Part shown: positions 37,499 through 46,958 of the stretch, piece after piece
Layout: the number at the start of each line of letters is the position of its first letter
How positions within the stretch are numbered: position 1 is the stretch's first letter
DNA from: Phycisphaerales bacterium
GTDB lineage: Bacteria > Planctomycetota > Phycisphaerae > UBA1845 > UTPLA1
Direction of reading: 5' to 3'
NCBI GenBank assembly: GCA_020639075.1
Contig: JACKHI010000001.1
Coordinates: 744,001-808,000, forward strand
Length of the DNA stretch: 64,000 bases
The notes under the pieces: generated by a model
Databases searched by the model: none
Told to the model about the DNA's origin: nothing
What the model saw: the letters and a program-made list of their open reading frames with translations, nothing else
Translations under genes and position numbers: made by a program

Positions 37499-40015
37499 AT
37501 GACTCTGCCAATTCGATGCCACCAAAGGCGCCGATTCGTATTGTCTCATCGATACCGTGGTATATCGACATCTGTCGCCATACATAGGCGAGCGACGAGA
37601 ATTCTCAAGGCGACTCGGCCGGACCGCTGCTGCGTAACCGCGGTGATGCTTGCTGTCGCCGTCGTCTCGACGATGGCGCCGAGCGCTCGAGTGCTCGCGC
37701 AATGCAGTTCGACAATTCTCGGCGATGTCGAGGACTTCACTGTTGCGACGCAGCGAATCGACTTCGAGCATTATCCGGATGGCTCGACGGTTCCGATGGG
37801 CGCCGACGATCTGGACGACGAGTTCCTCGCGTTCGGAATCCGCATCTATGACAGTTCGCCCGCGACGGGCGCCCGCGCCTACACATCCACGCTCGGTATT
37901 CCCGCGCACTCCGGCGTCAACGCCCTCGCCGACAGCGATGCGGACGCCGGTGGATTCATCCTGTTTCAGTTCGTCAACCCGTCGACCGGCGCCGACACGC
38001 GATACACGGATGTCGGACTCTGGATACAGACGGGCGACGCAGGCGATACAGTCGCATTCCTCGACAGCGACGGCCTGTCTTATTGCACAATCACGACGCC
38101 CCCGTTCGGGGATTACTTCGTCGGCGTGCACGAACCGCAGGGCGTCGCCGCAGTGCGCGTCAGCAGTGACGGATGGTACCTTGCGGACGATCTGGAATTC
38201 GGCGGGCAGATCGAACAACCCGAATCCTGCACGATCCAGGAGAAGGGAGACGTTGACGGCAACGGCCTGCGCGACGGTGCGGACATCGCCGAATTCGTGC
38301 AGACGCTTCTGGATCCGGATGGCGCGAGCGAAGCAACACGATGCCGCGCCGATACGGGCGGACCCGGCGCCCGTTGCACACCTGACAACCTGGTGTCTGT
38401 CGATGATGTCGCGGGCATCGTCCAGATCTTACTTGTGGAACAGTGTAACGAGCCGCCGGTCTTCACACTGGGCGAAACGCTGGCGTTCGATGTTCCCAAG
38501 GAGTCGGAATGCCCGTCGCAGGAGAATGAGATCTTGATCGAAGCTGCGGATCCGGACGGCCCCTCAGCCGAGCTTGAATGGGCGATTGACAATCCGCCTG
38601 CGACGGGAACCGCATCATTCGTCGGTCCGGCGATTGGCTCGGTCGTAACGCTCTGCTACGCGCCCGACAGCAATCAGGCCGAGCAGGACACCCTTTCGCT
38701 CCGCATCACGGACGTCGGCGGCGATTCGGCGTCGTGTCTTGTGACGGTATCCGTCATCAATCACCCGCCGTCGATCGATCAGGGACCGATCGCTTCGCTC
38801 GACGTTTCCAAGAACAGTCACTGTCCGGGCGCCGGCAATTCGCTGATGTTGACCGCAACGGACGAGGATGATGCGAATTCGTCGCTGGAATGGTCGTTGT
38901 CGTCGCTCCCGAATCATGGAACAGCTGCCATCGAATCGAATTCGGGAGGGACAGAAGTTTCCGTCTGCTATGAGCCTGACGCGAACCAGGCCCAGCCGGA
39001 TTCCTTTGCCGTACGCGTCGTCGATCCGTATGGCGCGGAAGACGAAATTGACGTATCCGTCACAGTGTCGAACGCTTCGCCGTCAATCGCTGAAGGCCCA
39101 ACGGCGACGATGACGGTCGTCGCGAACAGCGACTGCGACGACGCGCGCAACATCATTGAGTTGAACGCAATGGATGCGGACGATGACGATGAAATGCTGA
39201 GCTGGGAAATCACGGCGGCCGCCGTCACGGGATCGGCGGACTTTCTCGATGGCGACATCGGACCCATCGTTCGCGTGTGTTACCTCCCGCAGCCAGGTCA
39301 GACGGAGCCGGATGCTTTCGAACTGCGAGTTTCCGACGGCTTCGGCGGTTTCGATGCGATCGCAGTCGATGTGGCGTTTCAATTGTCGCCGCCCGAAATC
39401 CTGGAGGGAGTAGCGGCGTCAATGTCAATAGCAAAGAACAGCCTGTGCATCTTCACGGAAAACCGCATGGTGCTGCACGCGACCGACCCGGACGGCGACG
39501 ACGGCCTTCTCCAATGGTCAATCGCCGACCCGCCCGCCACGGGCTACGTCGATCTGCCGGACGGCCAGACCGGCGGCGCGGTCACGATCTGTTACGAGCC
39601 GGATCTCGACCAGATCGAGAGCGACGCGTTCGCGGTTCGCGTCCGCGACGCCGACGATGAGTTCGCCGACATTGTCGTGGACGTGAGTGTGCACAACGCA
39701 CCACCGTCAATCGACCAGGGCGACGATCCGCTGACGATGCGTGTAGACGCCGACAGCACCTGCAATGATGCGCCGAATCTGATCGTATTGACCGCGACGG
39801 ATCCGGATGACCTGGATACGACGCTCGTTTGGGATATCGAGTCACTTCCGATGACAGGCGCCGTTTCATTTGTCGGCGTCGATATCGGCAAGAGCGTGAC
39901 TGTCTGCTACACGCCGAATCCCGGACAAGCCGACGCCGATCAGTTCGTCATTCGCGTGTCCGATGGCTTCGGAGGCGAGGATACGATCACCGCGATCGTC
40001 AGTGTCGATCCTTGA
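37499..40015 (+). CDS. Secreted dockerin and cadherin-like repeat protein
   Basis: 838 aa. A long basic n-region is followed by a hydrophobic signal (VTAVMLAVAVVSTMAPSARVLAQ). A ~150-residue domain with FEHYPDGSTV, YTDVGLWIQTGDAGDTVAFLDSDG and ADDLEFGG, resembling PEP-CTERM-type beta sandwiches, precedes a dockerin-like pair (KGDVDGNGLRDGADIAEF and VSVDDVAGIVQILL). Five ~105-residue repeats follow, each with one early and one late Cys (CYxP). Start ATG 37499 has GGAAGGAG upstream; the longer open frame before it is not supported. It faces the giant TSP3-like block across a divergent gap and shares its repeats. Confidence 0.87.
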   Translation: MTLPIRCHQRRRFVLSHRYRGISTSVAIHRRATRILKATRPDRCCVTAVMLAVAVVSTMAPSARVLAQCSSTILGDVEDFTVATQRIDFEHYPDGSTVPMGADDLDDEFLAFGIRIYDSSPATGARAYTSTLGIPAHSGVNALADSDADAGGFILFQFVNPSTGADTRYTDVGLWIQTGDAGDTVAFLDSDGLSYCTITTPPFGDYFVGVHEPQGVAAVRVSSDGWYLADDLEFGGQIEQPESCTIQEKGDVDGNGLRDGADIAEFVQTLLDPDGASEATRCRADTGGPGARCTPDNLVSVDDVAGIVQILLVEQCNEPPVFTLGETLAFDVPKESECPSQENEILIEAADPDGPSAELEWAIDNPPATGTASFVGPAIGSVVTLCYAPDSNQAEQDTLSLRITDVGGDSASCLVTVSVINHPPSIDQGPIASLDVSKNSHCPGAGNSLMLTATDEDDANSSLEWSLSSLPNHGTAAIESNSGGTEVSVCYEPDANQAQPDSFAVRVVDPYGAEDEIDVSVTVSNASPSIAEGPTATMTVVANSDCDDARNIIELNAMDADDDDEMLSWEITAAAVTGSADFLDGDIGPIVRVCYLPQPGQTEPDAFELRVSDGFGGFDAIAVDVAFQLSPPEILEGVAASMSIAKNSLCIFTENRMVLHATDPDGDDGLLQWSIADPPATGYVDLPDGQTGGAVTICYEPDLDQIESDAFAVRVRDADDEFADIVVDVSVHNAPPSIDQGDDPLTMRVDADSTCNDAPNLIVLTATDPDDLDTTLVWDIESLPMTGAVSFVGVDIGKSVTVCYTPNPGQADADQFVIRVSDGFGGEDTITAIVSVDP
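38445..40012 (+). repeat. Five cadherin-like repeats with Cys pair
   Basis: Five consecutive ~105-residue units, each with PPxI-x-Q/EG, an early Cys, ATDxDD or ADPDG, a central W, PPATG-x-A/V, a CYxP and a final F-x-V/L-R-V-x-D-G. Confidence 0.85.
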
Positions 40016-40082
40016 GGGGACCGAAGCAGTTTTACGGATCGTGGTTGAGCGGCTTACTTGAGCAACGCGACCAGTTGCGCGT

Positions 40083-40104
40083 CCCCGCCGCGGCCGCGGC
40101 GGGG
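40083..40104. repeat. 22-bp perfect GC palindrome in convergent gap
   Basis: CCCCGCCGCGG / CCGCGGCGGGG with no loop and a NotI core. It lies 68 bp after the cadherin-like gene and 113 bp after the carboxypeptidase stop, between convergent genes. No T run follows, so termination is only a possibility. Confidence 0.5.
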
Positions 40105-40216
40105 CGAGAGGAACACCCGATAGAATCCGTCAGGGATTCGTCGGCGGAGGAGGACCTATCACCCAGGTCAGTACGACGACAAACACCTTCAAGTGCGTCA
40201 TGATCGGCGTCACTTA

Positions 40217-42229
40217 CTATTCAAGCAGTCTTAGAACGAATCCCTGAACGTCGCGCCCATCCAGCAGCCCGTCACCGTTGAGATCGCCCGCACAGTGTGC
40301 ATACGCGCCGCCGGACGAGGAGGCCAGCATCGCGGCAACGAATGCGGGGCCATCCAAGTTTGCATTCAGTTGAAAGTCGCCATCCATGTCGCCCGGCATG
40401 CAGATCGTGAACGACGCGTTCATCAGGGCCCATGGGCCGTAGCCCTCTGCGTCTCGATACGATCGTACGCGAACCCGGCAATCGTCCCCAGCGACGAACG
40501 GCAACCAATCGAACGACGTCGCGCCCGCGTCCGTCAACTCGACAACGTCGTCCCAGATAACGAGGTCTTCAGTGAACGACAAGTCGTCGATCCAGACAGT
40601 GTCGGACCCGCTTGAAAGGCTTACGTCTTTGTTGTACTCCCAACGCAATTCGTGTTCGCCGGCGGGAAGCGTCGTTGCATATTGCGTCCATGCGACTGTT
40701 CCGGATCGCTGAAATATGAGTTCATTATCGATATAGAAGCGGAACCAGTCGTAGCCGGATTCTGAACTGACGCGATACCAGAAACTCATCGGCCCGCCCA
40801 CAGCCCATCGCACGAGCCACGACGATTCGTCATCGTTGATATCGCCGGCGCGCGCGGATCGCACACCCGTGTGCGGCGACGACGTGGCGACGAACCAGTC
40901 CGCCGCTCCGCCGGTCTCGTATTCCGGATCGAGAAATGCGGACTCAAATCCGTCAGTCCACGTACCGACGTCCGTGGCGTTCGCTGATGCCTGGACCTGG
41001 AATCGAGCGGTCGGATCGCCGGTCCAGCGAATCTCGATGGGCGCCGTTGGCGAAAACAACTCGGCGCCGATCGGAGCTTCGATCAACGTCCGCCACAACT
41101 CGGCGTCGACGCGCGTCGCATCACCCCATCCGACTGGAATGCTCGTCACGAGTCGTTGATCGTACCCGTCGGCGTCGATTTGAAGATCGTACGAACCCGC
41201 CTCAACCATACGGTGGTAGTCGCCCACATCAGGGTCCGTGAAGACATCGTGATCGCGGTCGACGATTCGAATTGTCGCCGCAAGCGGAAGTCCGTCCGCC
41301 GCCGACGTGACGCGGCCCCGGATGCCCATGAGACAGGTCTCCATATAGCTGAGCATTGATTCCCGATTCTCCGACCAGAATTGGGGGAGCAAGGACGCAG
41401 AGGGACGATCCGACGAACTCACTTCGATCGTGACTTCGTTTGTTCCCATGTATCGATAGCTCCAGTCCTGCATCCCCCCGAAAATCGCATACCAATCCGC
41501 ACCGTTCGTGATGCCGTGATAGAAATACGGACTGTTCCACATCGGTAAGTTGTATTGTGTGTAGGTCTCGCTGATATAGACGAACATGTCTTCGTCAGGC
41601 GTCGGTGTGAAGACGCTGTTGCCACCGGCGTTTGAGTCAAACGGGTAGTTCACGACGAGTTCGCCGCAGTGGTAGTTCGCCGCCAGCGTAAACGATCGAC
41701 CGAGGCACCAGTTGATGATATTCGCCGTCTCCGGTGCGCGGCCCGTGCCCGAGTTCGCCGGACTCGTGAACGGATCGGGAAAGTCGCGGTTGAGATTGAC
41801 GCCTGTCGCGTTTTCGCGCGTATTCGCAACATGGCCGTCCGGATTCATGCAGGGCACGATCCAGATTTCCACCGAGTCCACAAGCGACTTGATTCGACCA
41901 TCGATCATGTAGTTGCTCGTCAGCTCGTCGATCAGCATCAGGCAAAGTTCCACGCCCACGACTTCATCACCGTGCATGGTCGAGATGTACCGAAATTCCG
42001 GCTCATCCTCCTCGATGTCCACGTTGTCCGAAATGCACAACGCCCACATCGTCCTCCCCTGAACTGTGTGGCCGAGGTTCACGCGCCGACAGATGGTGGG
42101 AAAGTCCGTCTCCGCGGCCAGAAGCGCCGCTTCAATTTCCGGATAGCTATGGTATTGCTGCGCCGACGCCGCGCATGTGATCAGTCCGACAATAAACATA
42201 AACACGACGGAAATCTGCTGAGGCTTCAT
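40217..42229 (-). CDS. Secreted M14 zinc carboxypeptidase with C-terminal dockerin
   Basis: 670 aa. Signal peptide (MKPQQISVVFMFIVGLITCAASA). Peptidase M14 domain (about 25-330) with zinc ligands H86 and E89 in HGDE and H187 in NYHCGE, substrate-binding GVNLNRDF (144-150), and catalytic Glu at about 269 (TIEVSS). Next is a carboxypeptidase-regulatory-like domain (GIRGRVTSAADGLPLAATI), then a fibronectin or lectin-like beta region with FESAFLDPEYETGGAADW, and a dockerin-like pair at the end (GDMDGDFQLN and GDLNGDGLLDGRDVQGF). It presumably trims C-terminal residues of peptides outside the cell. All catalytic residues are present. Confidence 0.93.
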   Translation of the reverse strand: MKPQQISVVFMFIVGLITCAASAQQYHSYPEIEAALLAAETDFPTICRRVNLGHTVQGRTMWALCISDNVDIEEDEPEFRYISTMHGDEVVGVELCLMLIDELTSNYMIDGRIKSLVDSVEIWIVPCMNPDGHVANTRENATGVNLNRDFPDPFTSPANSGTGRAPETANIINWCLGRSFTLAANYHCGELVVNYPFDSNAGGNSVFTPTPDEDMFVYISETYTQYNLPMWNSPYFYHGITNGADWYAIFGGMQDWSYRYMGTNEVTIEVSSSDRPSASLLPQFWSENRESMLSYMETCLMGIRGRVTSAADGLPLAATIRIVDRDHDVFTDPDVGDYHRMVEAGSYDLQIDADGYDQRLVTSIPVGWGDATRVDAELWRTLIEAPIGAELFSPTAPIEIRWTGDPTARFQVQASANATDVGTWTDGFESAFLDPEYETGGAADWFVATSSPHTGVRSARAGDINDDESSWLVRWAVGGPMSFWYRVSSESGYDWFRFYIDNELIFQRSGTVAWTQYATTLPAGEHELRWEYNKDVSLSSGSDTVWIDDLSFTEDLVIWDDVVELTDAGATSFDWLPFVAGDDCRVRVRSYRDAEGYGPWALMNASFTICMPGDMDGDFQLNANLDGPAFVAAMLASSSGGAYAHCAGDLNGDGLLDGRDVQGFVLRLLE

Positions 42230-42817
42230 TGTTTCGAGTTCCTTCCCATGGGGCGCACCAGAATCGACGCGATCCGCAAGTTACAAGTTGACGTCGCCGC
42301 GGACCTTCGTCCGATGCGCTGCACTTTGCGATTGTCGATCGGGATGCGGCGACAGAAGTGTTGTGACGAGCCGCGTTACGCAGAGATGATCCGGATTCGC
42401 CTTCCATCCGACGGCCATCCGAGCTTCGACCGGCCAATTCCCTATGCCGATGTCGTCTATTGTAACGAAGCGTTGAATGTACCGCCAGCGCACGCAGCGC
42501 GTGATGGCGCCATGTTCCGCACCGCAGGCAATATTCCCGGCAGGCCCGTCGTGTACAGGTGAGGGGCATGATTCCGGTCATCGTGGCGAACTGCTCTAAA
42601 AACTCGCGTGAGAATGGACTTTGCGATTCGCCTTTGGATCGGATCACGTGGAACGGCGAGGACGGGGGCAAAAATGCGGAGCGAATTTCCGAGACAAGTG
42701 ACCGTGACGCCGGTCACGCGGACGGAGTCGCCCGCAAAGCGAGTGGGATCAATAGGATAGGTAAAATCGCCGGACCAAGGTAAAATGGGGGAATCCTGTG
42801 CCGTTTTCGAGGAGGCC
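42230..42817 (+). other. Divergent intergenic region before the sigma factor
   Basis: About 588 bp between the carboxypeptidase (-) and ECF sigma (+) genes. It holds an inverted repeat GTGACCG-TGACGC-CGGTCAC (42698-42717), about 100 bp before the sigma factor, a possible operator. No gene is evident. An ATG at 42785 in the sigma frame has AAGG 4 nt before it but gives a poorer family fit. Confidence 0.5.
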
Positions 42818-43387
42818 ATGAGCGAAGATCGTCAGGCAGACGTGACCCAGATACTCGGTGAGCTTTCCGGCGGTGACACTTCTGCGGCTCAGCGATTGCT
42901 CCCCCACGTCTACAACGAACTTCGCGCGTTGGCCGGCAGCTTTTTTCAACGACAGCGCAATGACCACACGCTCCAGCCGACGGCCCTCGTTCACGAAGCC
43001 TATCTGCGAATGGTTCGCGCGGATGCGAGCTGGACCAGCCGGAAGCACTTCTTCGACATCGCCGCGATGGCGATGCGCCAACTCCTGACCGATCATGCCC
43101 GACGCCGGGGCAGTCTCAAGCGCGGCGGCGACGTCGGCCGCATCACGCTCTCAGAGGCCAATGCCGATCCGGGCCAGGGCACGGACGTCGACATCGTTGC
43201 GCTCGACGAGGCGCTGACGAAGCTGAACGGTCTCGACGCCCGCCAGGGCCGGATTGTCGAGCTGCGCTTTTTGGCCGGGTTGAGCGTCGAAGAAACGGCC
43301 GACATCCTGGGCATCTCCCCCAGGACCGTGAAGCTGGATTGGCGCATGGCGAAGGCGTGGCTTCGCACTGAATTGAGCCGGGAGTAG
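42818..43387 (+). CDS. ECF-type RNA polymerase sigma factor (TIGR02999-like)
   Basis: 189 aa. Region 2 begins near residue 15 (LPHVYNELRALAGSFFQRQRN), with LQPTALVHEAYLRM and FFDIAAMAMRQLLTDHARRR; region 4 has LRFLAGLSVEETADILGISPRTVKLDWRMAKAWL, the DNA-binding helix-turn-helix. The wording matches the planctomycete/acidobacterial TIGR02999 class. ATG 42818 gives the usual length; the GGAGG is close to it, and ATG 42785 is an alternative. It ends 4 bp before the downstream kinase, so the pair is cotranscribed and probably functions together. Confidence 0.92.
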   Translation: MSEDRQADVTQILGELSGGDTSAAQRLLPHVYNELRALAGSFFQRQRNDHTLQPTALVHEAYLRMVRADASWTSRKHFFDIAAMAMRQLLTDHARRRGSLKRGGDVGRITLSEANADPGQGTDVDIVALDEALTKLNGLDARQGRIVELRFLAGLSVEETADILGISPRTVKLDWRMAKAWLRTELSRE

Positions 43388-43391
43388 CCGC

Positions 43392-46300
43392 GTGACGCCG
43401 GAACGATACCAGCGCGTCCGCGAGTTGTTCCACGCTGTCTGCGAACTTCCGGTCAGCGAGCGACAGTCGTTTCTCAAGTCAGAATGCAACGGCGACGACG
43501 CACTCATCGCGGACGTTGAAGCGCTCCTGGCAAGCGACGAGTCAGACGCCGAGATCTTTCGAGACGAACGTCTCGGATTCGGCCGGAAGCTCATTGATCT
43601 TGACGTTCACGCTGTCGATGACGTCGCGGATCCTGCGATCCTCCCTGACGCCATCGGTCCGTACAAGATAGTCCGCAAGCTCGGCGAGGGCGGCATGGGC
43701 GTGGTCTACGAGGCCACGCAGACGAATCCCAATCGACGCGTGGCGCTGAAAGTCATGCGCCCCGGCTATGCGTCGGGCGAAGTGTTCAAGCGATTTCGCC
43801 ACGAAATAGAGATTCAGGGCCGCTTGCGTCATCCATGCATCGGCCACGTCTATGACGCGGGGATCGCCGACACACCGCATGGCCGTCAGCCCTACTTCGC
43901 GATGCAGCTCGTCAAAGGCGAGCCGATCACGAAATATGCACAAGACAACGATCTGGGGATTGACGATCGACTAAGGCTGATCGCGGATGTTTGCGACGCC
44001 GTGCAACATGCACATGACTCGGGCATCATCCATCGGGATCTCAAGCCGGGGAACATCATCGTCGACGATCGGGGGCGACCGATCGTTCTTGATTTCGGTG
44101 TTGCGCGCGCGACGGATTCCGATATTCAGGTCACAACGATCCAGACCGCCATCGGTCAACTGATCGGGACGATCCCCTACATGAGTCCCGAACAGGTCAG
44201 CGGCGACTCGTCAGCGATTGATGCACGTTCGGATGTGTACTCGCTGGGTGTCGTTCTCTACGAGGTTCTCGCGGGCACACTCCCCTACGACTTGACGGGA
44301 TGCTCGATCCCCCAGGCGGCGCAGACGATTCAGGAATCCGCCGGTCGCCGTCTCAGTTCGATCGATGAGCAATTCCGGGGCGAAATCGAGATAATCGTCG
44401 GCAAGGCGCTCAACAAGGAGAAGGAGCGCCGCTACCAGAGCGCCGGCGAACTGGCGGCCGATATTCAACGATACCTGGCGAATGAACCCGTGCTGGCCCG
44501 GCGCACGAGCACGATGTACCAGCTTCGCCAGTTCGCTCGGCGAAACAGGGCGCTCGTTGGCGGCGTGATCGCGACATTTCTCACACTCATCGGTGGTATT
44601 GTCGGCGTGTCGCGCTACGCACTGAGTGAGGCGCGGCAGCGATCGCTCGCCGACACTGCAACAACACAGGCGGAACGGCTCGCGTATCGTGTCAGCGTAT
44701 CCGCCGCGGGCGATGCCCTCTACAGCCAGAACGTTCTCGTTGCGCGACGAATGCTGAAGGATGCGCCCGCTCGCTATCGGAATTGGGAATGGCAGTACCT
44801 GTGGGACCAAACCGATACGAGCTTCATGACGCTGAATTGCGAGGAAAAACCGGTCCAGGAGATCCGGTTCACATCGGATGGTGAGGCACTGTTCTCCCGC
44901 CAATCCGGCTCCCTTGCTCTCTGGAGTTGGCGCGACAACAAGAAGATTGCGGAGTTCGTCGGCTCCCAGGATCGGGCATCTGTAGCGAGCGACGACTTGA
45001 CGCAGTTCGCCAGGATCACTTCACAGACGAGCATTGTCGTTCACAACCAGGCAACGGGTGAGGATTTCACACTTGATTCGCTTGAACCCGAAGTCACATT
45101 GGTAGCGATCGATGCGCGCAACGGGCGAACTGCAACCGCGTCGAAGGACGGCCTGCTGCAACTTTGGACGACACGGACGGGGCAATTACTGGCGTCTCGC
45201 GCTATGGGCGTACCCGCGACGGCGATGTCGTGGTCACCCTTGCGAGATGAATTGGCCGTAAGGCTGCCGGAATCACTCGCGATTCTCGATGGCGCGACGC
45301 TGGAGCCGACGCTCGCATTGGCAATGCAGCTCGACCGGAAGCGCTCGCGATCGCTACTCTTCTGGCGTCGCGACGGCAACGCAATCTTCTCGATGCTGGG
45401 CGGATGGCCCAATCGGCTCGATGTCGGCCAATTGATTGAGGTTCACGGCCGACAGCATGTCGAATCGCTCAGCGGACATGATCGTTCCATGCATTCGATT
45501 GAGTATCTCCCCTGCAATGGCAAGCTGATTACGACATCGACCGACGGCGTCGTCCTCGTTCGCGACGAGAACTCGCCGGAGCAATTCACCCAGTATTCCA
45601 CGCAATCGGGCCCTGCCTTTGCGGCGACGCTGAGTCCCGACGGCCGGATTGTCGCGATCGCGAATTCAAACGGCGTCGTCGAGTTGTTTGACGCCGAATC
45701 CCGCGCGCCGATTCGAACATTGCTCGGACACGAAAGCGAATTGCGATCGGTCGCCTTTTCACCTGACGGTGAGGTTATGGCGGCTGGAGCACTCGATGGA
45801 ACAATTCGACTCTGGTCGCGATCGTTGTTGAAATCCCCCGACGTCCTGCGCGGACACGAGAGTTTTGTCTATCCAGTCGCATGGGACTTCGCGGGCCGAA
45901 GAATCGCTTCGTCCTCGTGGGATCAGACGATCCGCATCTGGGATGCGACGAGCGGCGTTTGTGAAAAGACGTTGAGCGGTTTTGGATCCCCCACGTTCGG
46001 TCTGGCGTTCTCAGAGGATGGAACACGACTCGTCGCGTGCGGTCATACCGTCGAACGTCAACGCGAGCTGGCGGTCTTCGACCTCGACACGAACCAGGAA
46101 TTCCGAACGGAACTCGATCTAACCGACTTTCGAAAACGCCCGGCGTTCGATTCTGAGGGATCTGCTGTCTGGGTGCCAAGCGCCCCCGGGCCAACCGCGC
46201 GCTACTGGCGCTACGCGTCGGATGAGTGGATCGAGCGCCCGATCGCATCACTTCGTCGAGTGAAATCCCCCCTGATCAGCGCCGATAGGATGCGCGTGCT

Positions 46301-46763
46301 CCTGACGTCCGGCGAGGATGTACGACTCGACGTCGTGGACGTTTCGACGGGCACGACGTTGAAGCGGCTCTGCGCCGGCGCGATTCGCGCGAATTGGAGC
46401 CCGGACGCACGCCGTGTTGTCGTTGTCGTCGGCTCAGCGGAAAAGCCGGCGCGCGGGGAGACGATCGCAGTCTTCGACGCAACAACAGGGCAGAAGATCA
46501 AGTCGCTTGAAGCGCATATCGGCGAAGTCTTCGACGCGATCTTCTCACCCGATGGCACCCGCATTTTTACCTGCGGCCGTGACGAGCGTATTCGCATCTG
46601 GGACGCCGATACGCTGGAACATCTCGTCGCACTGCGCGGCCACACGGACTACGTCTGGTCCGTGGCGATCAGTCCGGATGGAAAGTCACTCGCCTCCGGC
46701 TCCGGTGATTCGACAGTACGCCTCTGGCGCGTACCAGATGTGATCCAAACGCTCGACAATTAA
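43392..46763 (+). CDS. Ser/Thr protein kinase with WD40 repeats
   Basis: 1123 aa, GTG start with GGAG 9 nt upstream. A short helical N-terminus is followed by the kinase domain (about 85-365): GEGGMGVVYEA, ATP-binding Lys in RVALKVM, HRDLKPGN, DFGVARA and PYMSPEQVSG. One membrane segment (about 390-410) is followed by a coiled region and ~7-8 WD40 blades, with typical SPDG and W-D endings (TIRLWS, TIRIWD, RIRIWD, TVRLWR). The kinase is probably cytoplasmic and the propeller external. It follows an ECF sigma factor by 4 bp, a pattern in which the kinase likely controls that sigma factor. Confidence 0.95.
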   Translation: MTPERYQRVRELFHAVCELPVSERQSFLKSECNGDDALIADVEALLASDESDAEIFRDERLGFGRKLIDLDVHAVDDVADPAILPDAIGPYKIVRKLGEGGMGVVYEATQTNPNRRVALKVMRPGYASGEVFKRFRHEIEIQGRLRHPCIGHVYDAGIADTPHGRQPYFAMQLVKGEPITKYAQDNDLGIDDRLRLIADVCDAVQHAHDSGIIHRDLKPGNIIVDDRGRPIVLDFGVARATDSDIQVTTIQTAIGQLIGTIPYMSPEQVSGDSSAIDARSDVYSLGVVLYEVLAGTLPYDLTGCSIPQAAQTIQESAGRRLSSIDEQFRGEIEIIVGKALNKEKERRYQSAGELAADIQRYLANEPVLARRTSTMYQLRQFARRNRALVGGVIATFLTLIGGIVGVSRYALSEARQRSLADTATTQAERLAYRVSVSAAGDALYSQNVLVARRMLKDAPARYRNWEWQYLWDQTDTSFMTLNCEEKPVQEIRFTSDGEALFSRQSGSLALWSWRDNKKIAEFVGSQDRASVASDDLTQFARITSQTSIVVHNQATGEDFTLDSLEPEVTLVAIDARNGRTATASKDGLLQLWTTRTGQLLASRAMGVPATAMSWSPLRDELAVRLPESLAILDGATLEPTLALAMQLDRKRSRSLLFWRRDGNAIFSMLGGWPNRLDVGQLIEVHGRQHVESLSGHDRSMHSIEYLPCNGKLITTSTDGVVLVRDENSPEQFTQYSTQSGPAFAATLSPDGRIVAIANSNGVVELFDAESRAPIRTLLGHESELRSVAFSPDGEVMAAGALDGTIRLWSRSLLKSPDVLRGHESFVYPVAWDFAGRRIASSSWDQTIRIWDATSGVCEKTLSGFGSPTFGLAFSEDGTRLVACGHTVERQRELAVFDLDTNQEFRTELDLTDFRKRPAFDSEGSAVWVPSAPGPTARYWRYASDEWIERPIASLRRVKSPLISADRMRVLLTSGEDVRLDVVDVSTGTTLKRLCAGAIRANWSPDARRVVVVVGSAEKPARGETIAVFDATTGQKIKSLEAHIGEVFDAIFSPDGTRIFTCGRDERIRIWDADTLEHLVALRGHTDYVWSVAISPDGKSLASGSGDSTVRLWRVPDVIQTLDN

Positions 46764-46958
46764 TGTGCATTCCAACGCGGAACACGTGACATGCTTGGCC
46801 AAATCGCCCCGGCGACAATCCGGTGCACGTTCGCTTCAGGAGAATAACCCGCGAATTGGTCGACTTCGACAGAAAGGCACATTCGCGACCGGCGATTCGG
46901 TGCAACCAGACGACGACGCGGCACACGAATCGATCGACCGATAGTGGATGCCGGCCGG

